From Noviherbaspirillum pedocola (GTDB taxonomy: Bacteria > Pseudomonadota > Gammaproteobacteria > Burkholderiales > Burkholderiaceae_D): 64,000 nt of DNA. The notes beneath the pieces are model-generated. The model saw nothing but the letters and a program-made list of their open reading frames with translations. It ran no database searches and was not told where the DNA came from. The stretch is from contig NZ_JAEPBG010000017.1 in the NCBI RefSeq assembly GCF_016632335.1, positions 1 to 64,000 on the forward strand, in the 5' to 3' direction. Of this stretch, positions 1 through 8,562 are shown in pieces (position 1 is the first letter of the stretch; each line of letters opens with the position of its first letter). The position numbers and the translations under genes were made by a program.

Positions 1-2
1 AA

Positions 3-110
3 GCCCGCACGCGCACCGCCCTCGACGAGGCGCTCAAACAAGCTATTGACCACATTACCGAGTCCGATGCCAAAAGCTGGTTCCAGCTCTGCGGTTATAC
101 CCTACATTAA
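3..110 (+). pseudogene. C-terminal end of an IS630-type transposase (cut by window edge)
   Basis: Frame 3 at the window edge reads ALDEALKQAIDHITESDAKS followed by WFQLCGYTLH and a TAA stop. The 'DAxxWFxxCGY' ending is characteristic of IS630-family (DDE_3) transposases. The rest of the element lies left of the window, so it is unknown whether the gene is intact. Its stop codon is 13 nt from the stop codon of the convergent TRAP permease gene, so the right end of the IS must lie inside or very near that gene's 3' end. No terminal inverted repeat could be recognised by eye. Confidence 0.72.
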
Positions 111-123
111 TTCGACAACCGCG

Positions 124-1995
124 CTAGAGGAATCCGATCGAAATCCAGGGCACCGCCGCGATCAGCACCAGCGCGACGAAGAGCGCCGCCAGATACGGCC
201 AGATGTGGCGCATCGCATGATCCGGATTCACCCGGCCGATGGCGCAGGCGGCATAGAAGCCGACGCCGAAGGGCGGGGCGAACAGACCCAGGCCCATGGC
301 GAAGATCACCACCATCGCGTAATGCACCTCATGCACGCCGATGGCGCGCGCGATCGGGAACAGCAGCGGGCCGAACAGCACGATCGCCGGGATGCCTTCC
401 AGCACGCTGCCCAGCACGATGAAGGCCAGCACCGATACCGCCAGAAAGCCCGCGCGTCCGCCTGGCATGGCCGACATGGCTGACGCGAGCTGATGCGAAA
501 AGCCGGAACGCGTCAGCGCCCACGCCATCGCGGTGGCGCAGCCGATGATCAACAGAATCGCACCGGACAGCGCCGCGGTTTCCACCAGCATCGGATAAAT
601 CCGCTTCCAGTCGAAACGGCGATAAATGAACAGGCCCACCAGCACCGTGTAGACAATGCCCACAGTCGAGACTTCCGTGGCGGTGGCCACGCCTTCGACC
701 ACCACCGCGCGGATCACGAAGGGCAGGGCCAGCGCCGGCAGCGCGATGAGGAAGGAACGCACGATCTGGCCGCCGCTGGCCCGCGCCACGCCGTCGAGAT
801 TTTCGCCGCGGTTATGGAAAAACACGACCACTGCCAGCGCCGCCGCGCCGACCAGCGCCGGCAGCAGGCCGCCGGTAAACAGCGCCGCAATCGACACGCC
901 CGTGACCGAGCCGATCGTGATCAGCACCAGGCTCGGCGGTATGGTTTCCGACATCGCGCCCGAGGCGGACAAGAGAGCGATCAGCCGGCCTTCATCGGCG
1001 CCGCGCCGCTTCATTTCCGGGAACAGCGCCGGCGCCACCGCGGCCATGTCCGCCGCTTTCGAGCCCGAGATGCCCGACACCAGGTACATCGCGCCCAAGA
1101 GCACATAGGCCAGGCCGCCGCGCACATGGCCCAGGAGCGCGGCGAGGAAATCGACCATGGCCTTGGCCACGCCGGTCATTTCGATCAACAGGCCGAGGAA
1201 GACGAACAGCGGCACCGACAGCAGCACCAGGCCGGACATGCCTTCATCCATGCGGCCGACGACCACGGTCAGCGGCGTATTGGTAGTCAGCGCCAGGTAG
1301 GCCAGCGTAGCCACGCCGAAAGCGAACGCGATCGGCACCGCGCAGGCCACGCTGATCGCCACCAAACCAACGAAAAAGATCAGGAGATTGATGTTGCCAA
1401 GCTTGAAGAACACCGGCCGCGCCAGCCACAGCCCGGCGATGAGGACGGCAAACAGCGCCAGCATGGCAATCAGTTCGCCCGGCTTGCTGCGCTCGGCCAG
1501 CCGCAGCAGCGTGATCGCGATCATCAGCGCCGCGCCGGTGGCAATGGCCAGCACCCGATAACCATCCTGGATTTCCAGCGCCGGCGTGGTGATCATTAGC
1601 TGGTCCTGGAAGTACTCGATGGCCGGCATGATGATCATCAGCAGGAAGACCGCCACCACCAGTTCCGCGCCGAGCGCCACCACCCGCCGCGCGCGCGGCG
1701 GCAGGCGCTGCGCCAGCGTGGTCAGGCGCATGTGCTCGCCGCGGCGCAAGGCCACCACCGCGCCGAGCATCGCCAGCCACAGGAACAGGATGGAGGCGAG
1801 TTCATCGGACCAGGTCAGCGGCGCATTGAACACATAGCGCGAAATCACGCCGGCGAGCAGCACGATGATTTCGACGGCGACCAGAAGCGCCGCCGGCACT
1901 TCGGTGATCCAGGCGATGGCGCGATCCGCGAGCGCGAAGAACGGGCGGCGCGCCGCCATGCCGAAGCCGGCATGGTCGGTGGTGGTGGCTTGCAT
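124..1995 (-). CDS. TRAP transporter fused permease DctQM (small and large membrane subunits)
   Basis: 623 residues. The N-terminal ~180 residues contain four hydrophobic segments typical of the DctQ small subunit (FNAPLTWSDELASILFLWLA is a characteristic stretch). The remainder is a multi-spanning DctM large subunit with glycine-rich helices (YLVSGISGSKAADMAAVAPA). TRAP systems import organic acids using an ion gradient and a periplasmic binding protein. In many systems Q and M are separate; here they form one chain. It lies 25 nt downstream of the dctP-like gene and is clearly in operon with it. The substrate cannot be read from the sequence. The C-terminus is close to an IS end, so the last few residues may not be original. 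Confidence 0.9.
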   Translation of the reverse strand: MQATTTDHAGFGMAARRPFFALADRAIAWITEVPAALLVAVEIIVLLAGVISRYVFNAPLTWSDELASILFLWLAMLGAVVALRRGEHMRLTTLAQRLPPRARRVVALGAELVVAVFLLMIIMPAIEYFQDQLMITTPALEIQDGYRVLAIATGAALMIAITLLRLAERSKPGELIAMLALFAVLIAGLWLARPVFFKLGNINLLIFFVGLVAISVACAVPIAFAFGVATLAYLALTTNTPLTVVVGRMDEGMSGLVLLSVPLFVFLGLLIEMTGVAKAMVDFLAALLGHVRGGLAYVLLGAMYLVSGISGSKAADMAAVAPALFPEMKRRGADEGRLIALLSASGAMSETIPPSLVLITIGSVTGVSIAALFTGGLLPALVGAAALAVVVFFHNRGENLDGVARASGGQIVRSFLIALPALALPFVIRAVVVEGVATATEVSTVGIVYTVLVGLFIYRRFDWKRIYPMLVETAALSGAILLIIGCATAMAWALTRSGFSHQLASAMSAMPGGRAGFLAVSVLAFIVLGSVLEGIPAIVLFGPLLFPIARAIGVHEVHYAMVVIFAMGLGLFAPPFGVGFYAACAIGRVNPDHAMRHIWPYLAALFVALVLIAAVPWISIGFL

Positions 1996-2020
1996 CGGTT
2001 TTTCCTGCGAGGTTAAGTGC

Positions 2021-3040
2021 TCAGCCGAGCTTGCCGGTGTATTTCTCCAGCAGCGCCCAGGCTTCCGGACCGTACTTCTTCTGCCATTCGCTATAGAAGC
2101 CGGCCTTCTTCAGCGTGGCGCGGAACGCTTCCTTGTCGACGTTGTTGAAGACCATGCCCTTGCCCTTCAATTCCACTTCGACCGAGTTGTTCAGGCGGCG
2201 CACGTCGTCGCGCTGGGCCAGGCCGGCGGCATTGATGTGCTTGGCAACGATGGTCTGCAGATCCTTCGGCAGCTTGTTCCACATCTTGCCGTTGGCCAGG
2301 AACCAGAAGCCGTCCCACATGTGGCTGGTCAGCGAGCAGTACTTCTGCACTTCATACAGCTTGGCGGTCTGCACGATGGCCAGCGGGTTTTCCTGGCCTT
2401 CGACGATCTTGGTCTGCAGCGCCGAATAGACTTCGGCGAAGTTGATGCTGGCGGGAGCAGCGTCCAGCGACTTGAACAAGGAGGTCCACAGCGGGCTGAC
2501 CGGCACGCGGATCTTGAAGCCTTTCAGGTCGGCCGGCGTGGCGATCGGCTTGGTGGAGCTGGTGATCTGGCGGAAGCCGTTATCCCAGATTTTCTCGAAC
2601 GGATGCAGGCCGGCCTTCTGGATGGCGCCGCGCACATGGGCGCCGAGCTCGCCGTCCATCGCCGCCCAGACCTGCTGGTCATCCTTGAAGGCGAAGCCGA
2701 TGCCGTTGATGGATGCCACCGGCACCAGCGTGGACAGGATCAGGCCGGACAGGGTCATGAAGTCGATCGCGCCCGAGCGCACCTGCGACAGCATGTCGGT
2801 GTCGGAGCCGAGCTGGTTGTTCGGATGAACCTGGATATCGACCCGGCCATTGGTTTCCTTGCGGATCGCATCGGCGGCGGCATTGGCGCGCACGTTCAGC
2901 GGGTGGATGGCCGGCAGGTTGCTGCCGAAGCGCAGCGTGTATTCGGCGGTTTGCGCGAAGGCGGGTTTGGCGGCGATGGCGGCGCCCAGGCTGAGCGCGC
3001 CAGCTTGCGCAAGGAATTTGCGCCGATTGAGGTCGGACAT
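2021..3040 (-). CDS. TRAP transporter substrate-binding protein (DctP family)
   Basis: 339 residues from the ATG at 3040, chosen because AGGAGA lies 4 nt upstream and because the protein then begins with a signal peptide (MSDLNRRKFLAQAGALSLGA, cleavage after PAFA). The RRKFL pattern suggests Tat export, known for some TRAP binding proteins. The mature part has DctP features: YTLRFGSNLPAIHPLNVRA near the N-terminus and the GFKIRVPVSPLW segment that contains the ligand-binding arginine. It delivers its ligand in the periplasm to the DctQM permease encoded next. A longer open frame exists upstream (to 3256), but the signal peptide and RBS argue against it. Confidence 0.9.
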   Translation of the reverse strand: MSDLNRRKFLAQAGALSLGAAIAAKPAFAQTAEYTLRFGSNLPAIHPLNVRANAAADAIRKETNGRVDIQVHPNNQLGSDTDMLSQVRSGAIDFMTLSGLILSTLVPVASINGIGFAFKDDQQVWAAMDGELGAHVRGAIQKAGLHPFEKIWDNGFRQITSSTKPIATPADLKGFKIRVPVSPLWTSLFKSLDAAPASINFAEVYSALQTKIVEGQENPLAIVQTAKLYEVQKYCSLTSHMWDGFWFLANGKMWNKLPKDLQTIVAKHINAAGLAQRDDVRRLNNSVEVELKGKGMVFNNVDKEAFRATLKKAGFYSEWQKKYGPEAWALLEKYTGKLG

Positions 3041-3484
3041 GGAGTCTCCTGTGTGGATGGAAAACCGGGCGAACCTGTGAGGCCGTCGGTGCGTCGGTGC
3101 ATTGGGGCGCCGGCGGCCGGTTCGCGTCATTCTTTTTAACAGTGACGGCTTTCGGGTCATGTTCGTTGAACGCTCATTAGTCCGAAAGTCGACTGTTGTT
3201 GCGGCGGCCATTATAGACGCTGCAGGGTAGGGCAGGCACTTCCGCAGAGCAAGCACACGCTGGGAAGGAGGGTCGGCGTAGAGCCTGCGCAGAAATCCGC
3301 GGCGTCACATTCATCCTTGCGCGGAAACCCGTACCCGGGGCGGCTGCACGTTGCAAGAAAGGAAAACGTCACAACAAATGTGCGTTAAGTGATACATGCA
3401 CGTCCGTTCTTATTTCCATGCGGAAAAATATCGCGTAGGCTTGCTCATTTCCGAATTTCACCACGCCACGATGCCTTCGCATGC
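3041..3484. other. Intergenic region between divergent dctP and pilus operon
   Basis: About 440 nt with no convincing gene. It must hold the promoters of the leftward TRAP operon and of the rightward minor-pilin operon. I see no clear consensus promoter, operator or repeat. Confidence 0.5.
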
Positions 3485-4042
3485 ATGACTAGCCCTGGCC
3501 CAATCCCGATCACGCCGCGCGGCTTTACCCTGATGGAAATGCTGGTAACGCTGAGCATCGCGGCCACTCTAGCCGCGGTGGCGGTGCCGAGTTTTTCCAC
3601 CTGGTTGATCCGTTCGCGCGTGGACAGCCAGGCGGGCAGCCTGTTGTCCGGGATGCGCCTGGCACGCAGCGAGGCGGCGTCGCGCGGCGCGTGGGTGGTG
3701 CTGTGTCCGACCACCGACCATGGCGCGAGCTGTTCCACGTCCGGCGCGAACTGGTCGCGCGGCTGGATGGTATTCGTCGATGTCGACCGCAGCGGCAGCC
3801 GGCAGGCGGGCAGCGAAGCGCTGCTGCAGCTCGCCGATGGCATTTCCGGCAATCTCAGCGCGACCGTGGCCGGCTTCACCGATGCCGTGATCACCTTCAG
3901 TCCTTATGGCGGGCTGCTGCAGGGCGGCGCTCCGGCTGCCGGCGGCAGCATCAGGCTGTGCGCCGGGTCCGGCACGAGCGGGCGCCAGGTGCGGGTCGAT
4001 GCCAGCGGCCGACCTTCGTCGATGAAGGTCACCTGCCCATGA
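3485..4042 (+). CDS. fimT: Type IV minor pseudopilin, FimT/GspH family
   Basis: 185 residues from ATG 3485. A prepilin signal, ITPRGFTLMEMLVTLSIAAT, has the conserved G|F cleavage site, Glu at mature position 5 and a hydrophobic helix. The C-terminal domain is GspH/FimT-like (MRLARSEAASRGAWVVLCPT, then RGWMVFVDVDRSGSR and a CAGSGTSGRQVRVDASGRPS ending). It is the first gene of the minor-pilin operon; its stop overlaps the pilV start (ATGA). FimT-type pseudopilins are thought to prime pilus assembly, and some bind DNA for uptake. An upstream ATG at 3389 is in frame but would put about 32 extra residues before the short prepilin leader. Confidence 0.88.
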   Translation: MTSPGPIPITPRGFTLMEMLVTLSIAATLAAVAVPSFSTWLIRSRVDSQAGSLLSGMRLARSEAASRGAWVVLCPTTDHGASCSTSGANWSRGWMVFVDVDRSGSRQAGSEALLQLADGISGNLSATVAGFTDAVITFSPYGGLLQGGAPAAGGSIRLCAGSGTSGRQVRVDASGRPSSMKVTCP

Positions 4043-4623
4043 TTCGCCCTTCCTCCCGCCGCCATCAGGCGCGGCGACCAGCGCGCGGCTACACCCTGAT
4101 CGAAACCATGGTCGCGCTGCTGCTGCTGTCGGTCGGCCTGTTCGGCATGCTGAATCTGACCAGCAAGGGACTGCGCCTGACAGGTTCCGCCAACTACCGC
4201 TCTGTAGCTGCGCAGCAGGCGCAGGCCATGGCCGAGGTGTTGCGCGCCAATCCCTCGGCGCTGGGTGTCACCGGCACCGATGCGAGCTTCGCCGCGCCGA
4301 CGGCTGCCGCGGCCAACGCCTGCCTCGGTTCGAGCGGCTGCGCGCGCAATGACTACGTCGGCAATGCCGTGGCGATGTGGCAAAGCGCGGTGGCCGCGGC
4401 GCTGCCGCGCGGCGCAGGCACCGTGTGCCGCGACGACGCGGCCGCGACCAATGCGCCTGCCGTATCCGGCGCCACGATCAACTGGAATTGCAGCGGCGCC
4501 GGGCAGTTCGTCGTCAAGGTGTGCTGGGACGATGCGCGCACGCCGACGCCTGGCGGCGCTACGGCCGCCGCTGGCTTCGCCGCCGGCGGCAGCGGCATGC
4601 TCTGCACCTGGACCGGACTATGA
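4039..4623 (+). CDS. pilV: Type IV pilus minor pilin PilV
   Basis: 194 residues. The prepilin motif ARGYTLIETMVALLLLSVGL is followed by FGMLNLTSKGLR, as in PilV proteins. The start overlaps the fimT stop by 4 nt and the stop overlaps the pilW start by 4 nt, indicating translational coupling. Several cysteines in the C-terminal half (CLGSSGC, NWNCSGAGQ, VKVCWDD, GMLCTWTGL) are typical of secreted pilins with disulphides. PilV belongs to the priming and tip complex with FimT, PilW, PilX, PilE and PilY1. Confidence 0.9.
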   Translation: MIRPSSRRHQARRPARGYTLIETMVALLLLSVGLFGMLNLTSKGLRLTGSANYRSVAAQQAQAMAEVLRANPSALGVTGTDASFAAPTAAAANACLGSSGCARNDYVGNAVAMWQSAVAAALPRGAGTVCRDDAAATNAPAVSGATINWNCSGAGQFVVKVCWDDARTPTPGGATAAAGFAAGGSGMLCTWTGL

Positions 4624-5543
4624 AGCGCCATCCGCATGCCGCCGAAGCTGGCCTCACCCTGATCGAGATGATGGTGGCGCTGACGATCTCGCTGGTGCTG
4701 GCCGCGGCCACCGCGCGGGTTTATCTCGGCGCGATGGCGGTCAAGAGCACGCAGGACGATGCCACGGGCTTGTCCGAGACCGCGCGCTTTGCGTCCGACC
4801 TGGTCGGCCGCGAATTGCGCAAGGCCGGCTTTCGCAATACCTGGCAGATCGGCAGCGGCGCGGTCGCGGAATTCTGTCCGAGCGGTCCCAATCCGCTGGC
4901 GCCCATCCAGGGCAGCAACGACCGCGTGAGCATCAATCCGGCCAGCGCCGACTTTTCCGGCGGCACCCAGACCGCGATCGCCAACGCCAGCGATGTGCTG
5001 CGGGTGCGCTACTACGGCGAAGCGGCGAACGCGACCGTGGCGCTGGCCGACTGCCACGGCTATCCGGTCGCGGCCAATACGCTGGTCGAGGACACGCTGT
5101 ACGTGGCTGCCGATCCGGCCAACAACAATGAGCCGACGCTGTGGTGCTACACCAGCAATCCGGCGCCGGCAACGGCCAGTCATCCGGGCGCGCTGCCGCT
5201 GGTGGCTGGCGTGGAAAGCCTGCAATTGCTGTTCGGGGAGGACAGCGACAGCGACGGCATCGTCAATCGCTATGTGCCCTGGCAGCTGGTGGCGCAGGCG
5301 CACAAGGTGGCGGCGGTGAAGGTGTCGCTGGTGGCGCGCAGCCCGAACCCGGTGGCGCTGGGTCCGGGAACGACCACGTTCGCGCATTTCGGCGGCACCA
5401 GCGCCGCGCCGGCTTATCCGGCGACGATGGTGCTGGCCAACAATGACGCCGGCGCGCAGTTCACTGCGCCGGCGGACAGCCGTTTGCGCAAGCTGTTCAA
5501 CACCGAGATCGCGGTGCGCAATTTCGGCTACTGCGGACAATGA
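4620..5543 (+). CDS. pilW: Type IV pilus minor pilin PilW
   Basis: 307 residues. N-terminal prepilin motif EAGLTLIEMMVALTISLVLA, followed by the PilW pattern with TARFASDLVGRELRKAGFRN. The length suits PilW, normally the longest minor pilin. It sits between pilV and pilX in the conserved order, with an ATGA overlap to pilV and a 4-nt gap to pilX. Confidence 0.9.
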   Translation: MKRHPHAAEAGLTLIEMMVALTISLVLAAATARVYLGAMAVKSTQDDATGLSETARFASDLVGRELRKAGFRNTWQIGSGAVAEFCPSGPNPLAPIQGSNDRVSINPASADFSGGTQTAIANASDVLRVRYYGEAANATVALADCHGYPVAANTLVEDTLYVAADPANNNEPTLWCYTSNPAPATASHPGALPLVAGVESLQLLFGEDSDSDGIVNRYVPWQLVAQAHKVAAVKVSLVARSPNPVALGPGTTTFAHFGGTSAAPAYPATMVLANNDAGAQFTAPADSRLRKLFNTEIAVRNFGYCGQ

Positions 5544-5547
5544 AGCG

Positions 5548-6138
5548 ATGAAGCCAGTGACGACGATCCGCAAGCTTTCCGGCGTGACGCAGCGCGGCGT
5601 AGCGCTCATCACGGCGCTGGTCTTCCTGCTGGTGCTGACGATGGTCGGCCTGTCGCTGGCGAATTCGACGATGTCCGAGGAAAAGGTGTCGCGCAATGCC
5701 CGCGATCTCGATATCGCCTTTGCCGCGGCCGAAGCAGCGCTGCGCGACGCGGAGCTGCAGATCACCGGCGCCTGGCAGTGGCCGTACAAGCCGGTCGACC
5801 CGCTGGACTTCACGCTGTCCTGCACCAATGGCCTGTGCGATGCCACGTCGGCGCAGCAGCAGACCTTTCAACCGGTCGATGCGCTCGACTTCTACGGCAG
5901 CGGCACGGGCGCTGCCAGCATCGTCATCGGCGCCGTAACCGGTTCGCCGCAGATTTCCGGCGTGCGCAGCGCCTGGCAGCCGCGCTACATGATCGAGATG
6001 GTCTGCACCACGTTCGGCTCGCTCACGGGCGGCAGCTGCAACAAGGCGTTCCGCATCACCGCCCAGGGTCGCGGCCGCCTGCCCAACAGCCGCGTCGTGC
6101 TGCAGGAAGTCTATCGGCCGCTCGACATCAAGAAATGA
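5548..6138 (+). CDS. pilX: Type IV pilus minor pilin PilX
   Basis: 196 residues from ATG 5548. The N-terminus QRGVALITALVFLLVLTMVG is the usual PilX variant of the prepilin helix, which lacks the canonical FTLIE. It is followed by EAALRDAELQI, also a PilX hallmark. It lies 4 nt after pilW and 16 nt before pilY1. PilX works with PilY1 in the pilus tip complex. Confidence 0.88.
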   Translation: MKPVTTIRKLSGVTQRGVALITALVFLLVLTMVGLSLANSTMSEEKVSRNARDLDIAFAAAEAALRDAELQITGAWQWPYKPVDPLDFTLSCTNGLCDATSAQQQTFQPVDALDFYGSGTGAASIVIGAVTGSPQISGVRSAWQPRYMIEMVCTTFGSLTGGSCNKAFRITAQGRGRLPNSRVVLQEVYRPLDIKK

Positions 6139-6154
6139 AGAGGCATTCATCGCG

Positions 6155-7969
6155 ATGACACGATTTTTCCATGCGCTCATCCCTGCGCTGTTCCTGCTGC
6201 TGCCGCAACTGGCCTCGGCCGGCACGCTGGCCGACGTGCCGCTAAGCCTGAAGGGCGGCGTGCCACCGAACGTGATGTTCGCGCTGTCCACCGAATTCCC
6301 GACCGCGATCACCGCGGCCTACCAGGGCGCGAGCGATTACTCGGCGACGAACGAATACCTCGGCTATTTCGACCCGAACAAGTGCTACAGCTACAACACC
6401 TCGAGCGGTTACTTTTATCCGGTCGCCGCGGCCAACAACCATGCGTGCAGCACCTGGAGCGGCAACTTCCTGAACTGGGCCACGATGACCGGCCTGGATG
6501 AATTCCGCTATGCGATGACGGGCGGGCAGCGCGTCGTCGACAGCGCGTCGCTGACGGTGCTGGAGCGCACCTACCTGCCGAACCAGGGTTCGGCTTCATC
6601 GAATTTCACGGACAAGACCTTCGTCGAAAACGGCACCACCACGCCGTATCCGGTGACGGGCTCGGCGCTGACGATACAGAACTGGAACCGCGGCGCGCAG
6701 ATGCTGGTCACGCCCAACGGCACCGATGTGGCCAACTGCAACAATCCCACGCTTGCCAACGGCAGCTTCAGCTGCGGCAGCATCGTGCTGACCAGTTCCG
6801 GTACGACGGCGACCTGCACCGCCTGGAGCGGCAGCGGCACGAGTTCCTCGCCCTACCTCTGCACCGCGTTCAGCTATGCGGGCGGCATCACCGCTTCCTC
6901 GGCATCGCAAAGAAGCGTGTCCAGCGCGAGCAGCGGCAGCAGCTCCTCGTCAACCACGGTGACCTGCGCGAACCCGAGCTTTGCCAGTTCGCCGTTCTTC
7001 TGCGACCTGACGATGTCCGGCGGCGCCACCGGCACCTGCAACACCTGGAGCGGCAGCGGCACCTCGGCTTCGCCCTATCTCTGCTCGAGCTTCAACACCT
7101 TCTCCAGCGGCAGCGCCAGCTACACCTTCGCGCCCACGGGCAGCGGCAACAGCACGAGCAGCTTCACCACGACCACGCAGGGCGGCCAGGTTTCGGAAAA
7201 CGTCAGCTGCAGCGCGGTGTCGGGCAGCACCGCAATCAATTGCCCGATGAGCAATGGCGATGTCGCGACCTGTACTTCGTTCAAGGCCGACAACAAGGGC
7301 GTCTACTACTGCAACAGCAGCTTTGGATTCACCACCGGCGGCGCGACCAGCACGAACGAAACCTATGTCAGCAACAGCGTCAGGAACAGCAGCACCGCGA
7401 GTACCTCGATCGGCGGCGGCAAGTACACCTACTACACCCAGTACACGCTGACCTACAAGTCGAACACGACGCAGGCCAGCTATTACATCTCGAGCTATCC
7501 GGGCACCACCAGCAGCAGCGGCGTGTATTACTACGTCTCGTCGTACAGCGTCGCCTTCGGCAGCAGCCAGACCTACAACGTGCGGGTGCAGGTGTGCGAT
7601 CCGACCGTTTCGCTGGAATCCAATTGCAAGCAGTACGGCAGCAGCTACAAGCCGACCGGCACCATCCAGCAGAACGGCGACATCATGCGTTTCGGCGTGA
7701 CCTCGTATTTCCAGGCCAACGACATCGACAACGCGGTGCTGCGCTCCAAGGCCAAGTACGTCGCGCCGACGATGTATTCCTCGGCGGGGCAGACAGTGGC
7801 CAATCCGAACGCGGAATGGGCGGCGGGCGACGGCACGCTGTATGCCAATCCGGACGCCGGCGACAGCGCGACCGTGAACTCATTCATCGGCAGCACCAGC
7901 AATACCGGCGTGATCAATTACATCAACAAGTTCGGCAGCGTGTCGAAGTCGTACAAGACCTATGACGAT
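6155..7969 (+). CDS. pilY1: PilY1, exon 1 (N-terminal 605 residues; gene split by a group II intron)
   Basis: Starts with a Sec signal peptide (MTRFFHALIPALFLLLPQLA, cleavage near SAG) and the PilY1-like PPNVMFALSTEFP segment, then a serine/threonine-rich region with three cysteine-rich repeats (residues about 195-386). The reading frame runs to GAT at 7967-7969, then enters an intron and meets a stop at 7988-7990. Without splicing the product is an N-terminal fragment with a short intron-encoded tail. With precise removal of 7970-10317 the frame joins KTYDD to [14 protein letters not shown], which is the natural PilY1 sequence, giving about 1649 residues. PilY1 is a pilus-tip adhesin and pilus-biogenesis factor. 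Confidence 0.88.
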
Positions 7970-8157
7970 TTGCGACACGATGTCGCTTGAAAGGAGTGAT
8001 CTCATATAGATCCAGAACAATGCTCAGTTCTGTCACCACCCTCGCGTGCGCGACCAGTAATGGACGGGTACGAAGCCGAGGGGAAACGCCCAAGGGGAGA
8101 CCGAACCATCCGGTCGAGCCGGGCAAGGTGAAGGTCGGACGGGTGACGCGAGGAACC

Positions 8158-8162
8158 CTTGT
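8158..8162 (+). other. Candidate EBS2 of the group II intron
   Basis: CUUGU at 8158-8162 can pair fully with ACAAG at 7953-7957 of exon 1, five bases upstream of the IBS1 block. Position and spacing fit an EBS2-IBS2 interaction, but five base pairs could arise by chance. Confidence 0.5.
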
Positions 8163-8235
8163 CTGAAGCGTCGTTAAGGTTGGTCGTCGAAACGATGGAT
8201 GTCACGGCGATATTGGATCATTGTGCCCTGAGACG

Positions 8236-8243
8236 GTCGTTAT
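8236..8243 (+). other. Candidate EBS1 of the group II intron
   Basis: GUCGUUAU at 8236-8243 pairs with AUGACGAU at 7962-7969, the last eight bases of exon 1 (six Watson-Crick pairs and two G-U pairs). The element lies in the loop of a hairpin whose stem is CUGAGA/UCUCGG, the expected context for EBS1 in domain I. Confidence 0.72.
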
Positions 8244-8562
8244 CTCGGGGGAGAGCATCACGATCCCGGCGTACAGAGGGCACCCACCCCGACCGTATCT
8301 CCGTCATGCGGAACGTGGAACTCCGATGGGGTCTGCGAGGCAACTCGTAGTAGGCCGACCGTAAGGAAGGCTCAATTCCTCAGCGGATGTAGGAGGATTC
8401 GAGAAGCGAAGGCCGGCAGCCGAAAGGCAAAGGGAATACATAACCTGCCGGATAAGGCCATGTTGAAAGGCATGGAAATACCTGACCCGAAAGGGTGCTG
8501 ACGCGAATCTGGTGGATCATCCGAAGGGTGATGTGTGGATTGCTAGCTGAGGTGAAAGTTGG

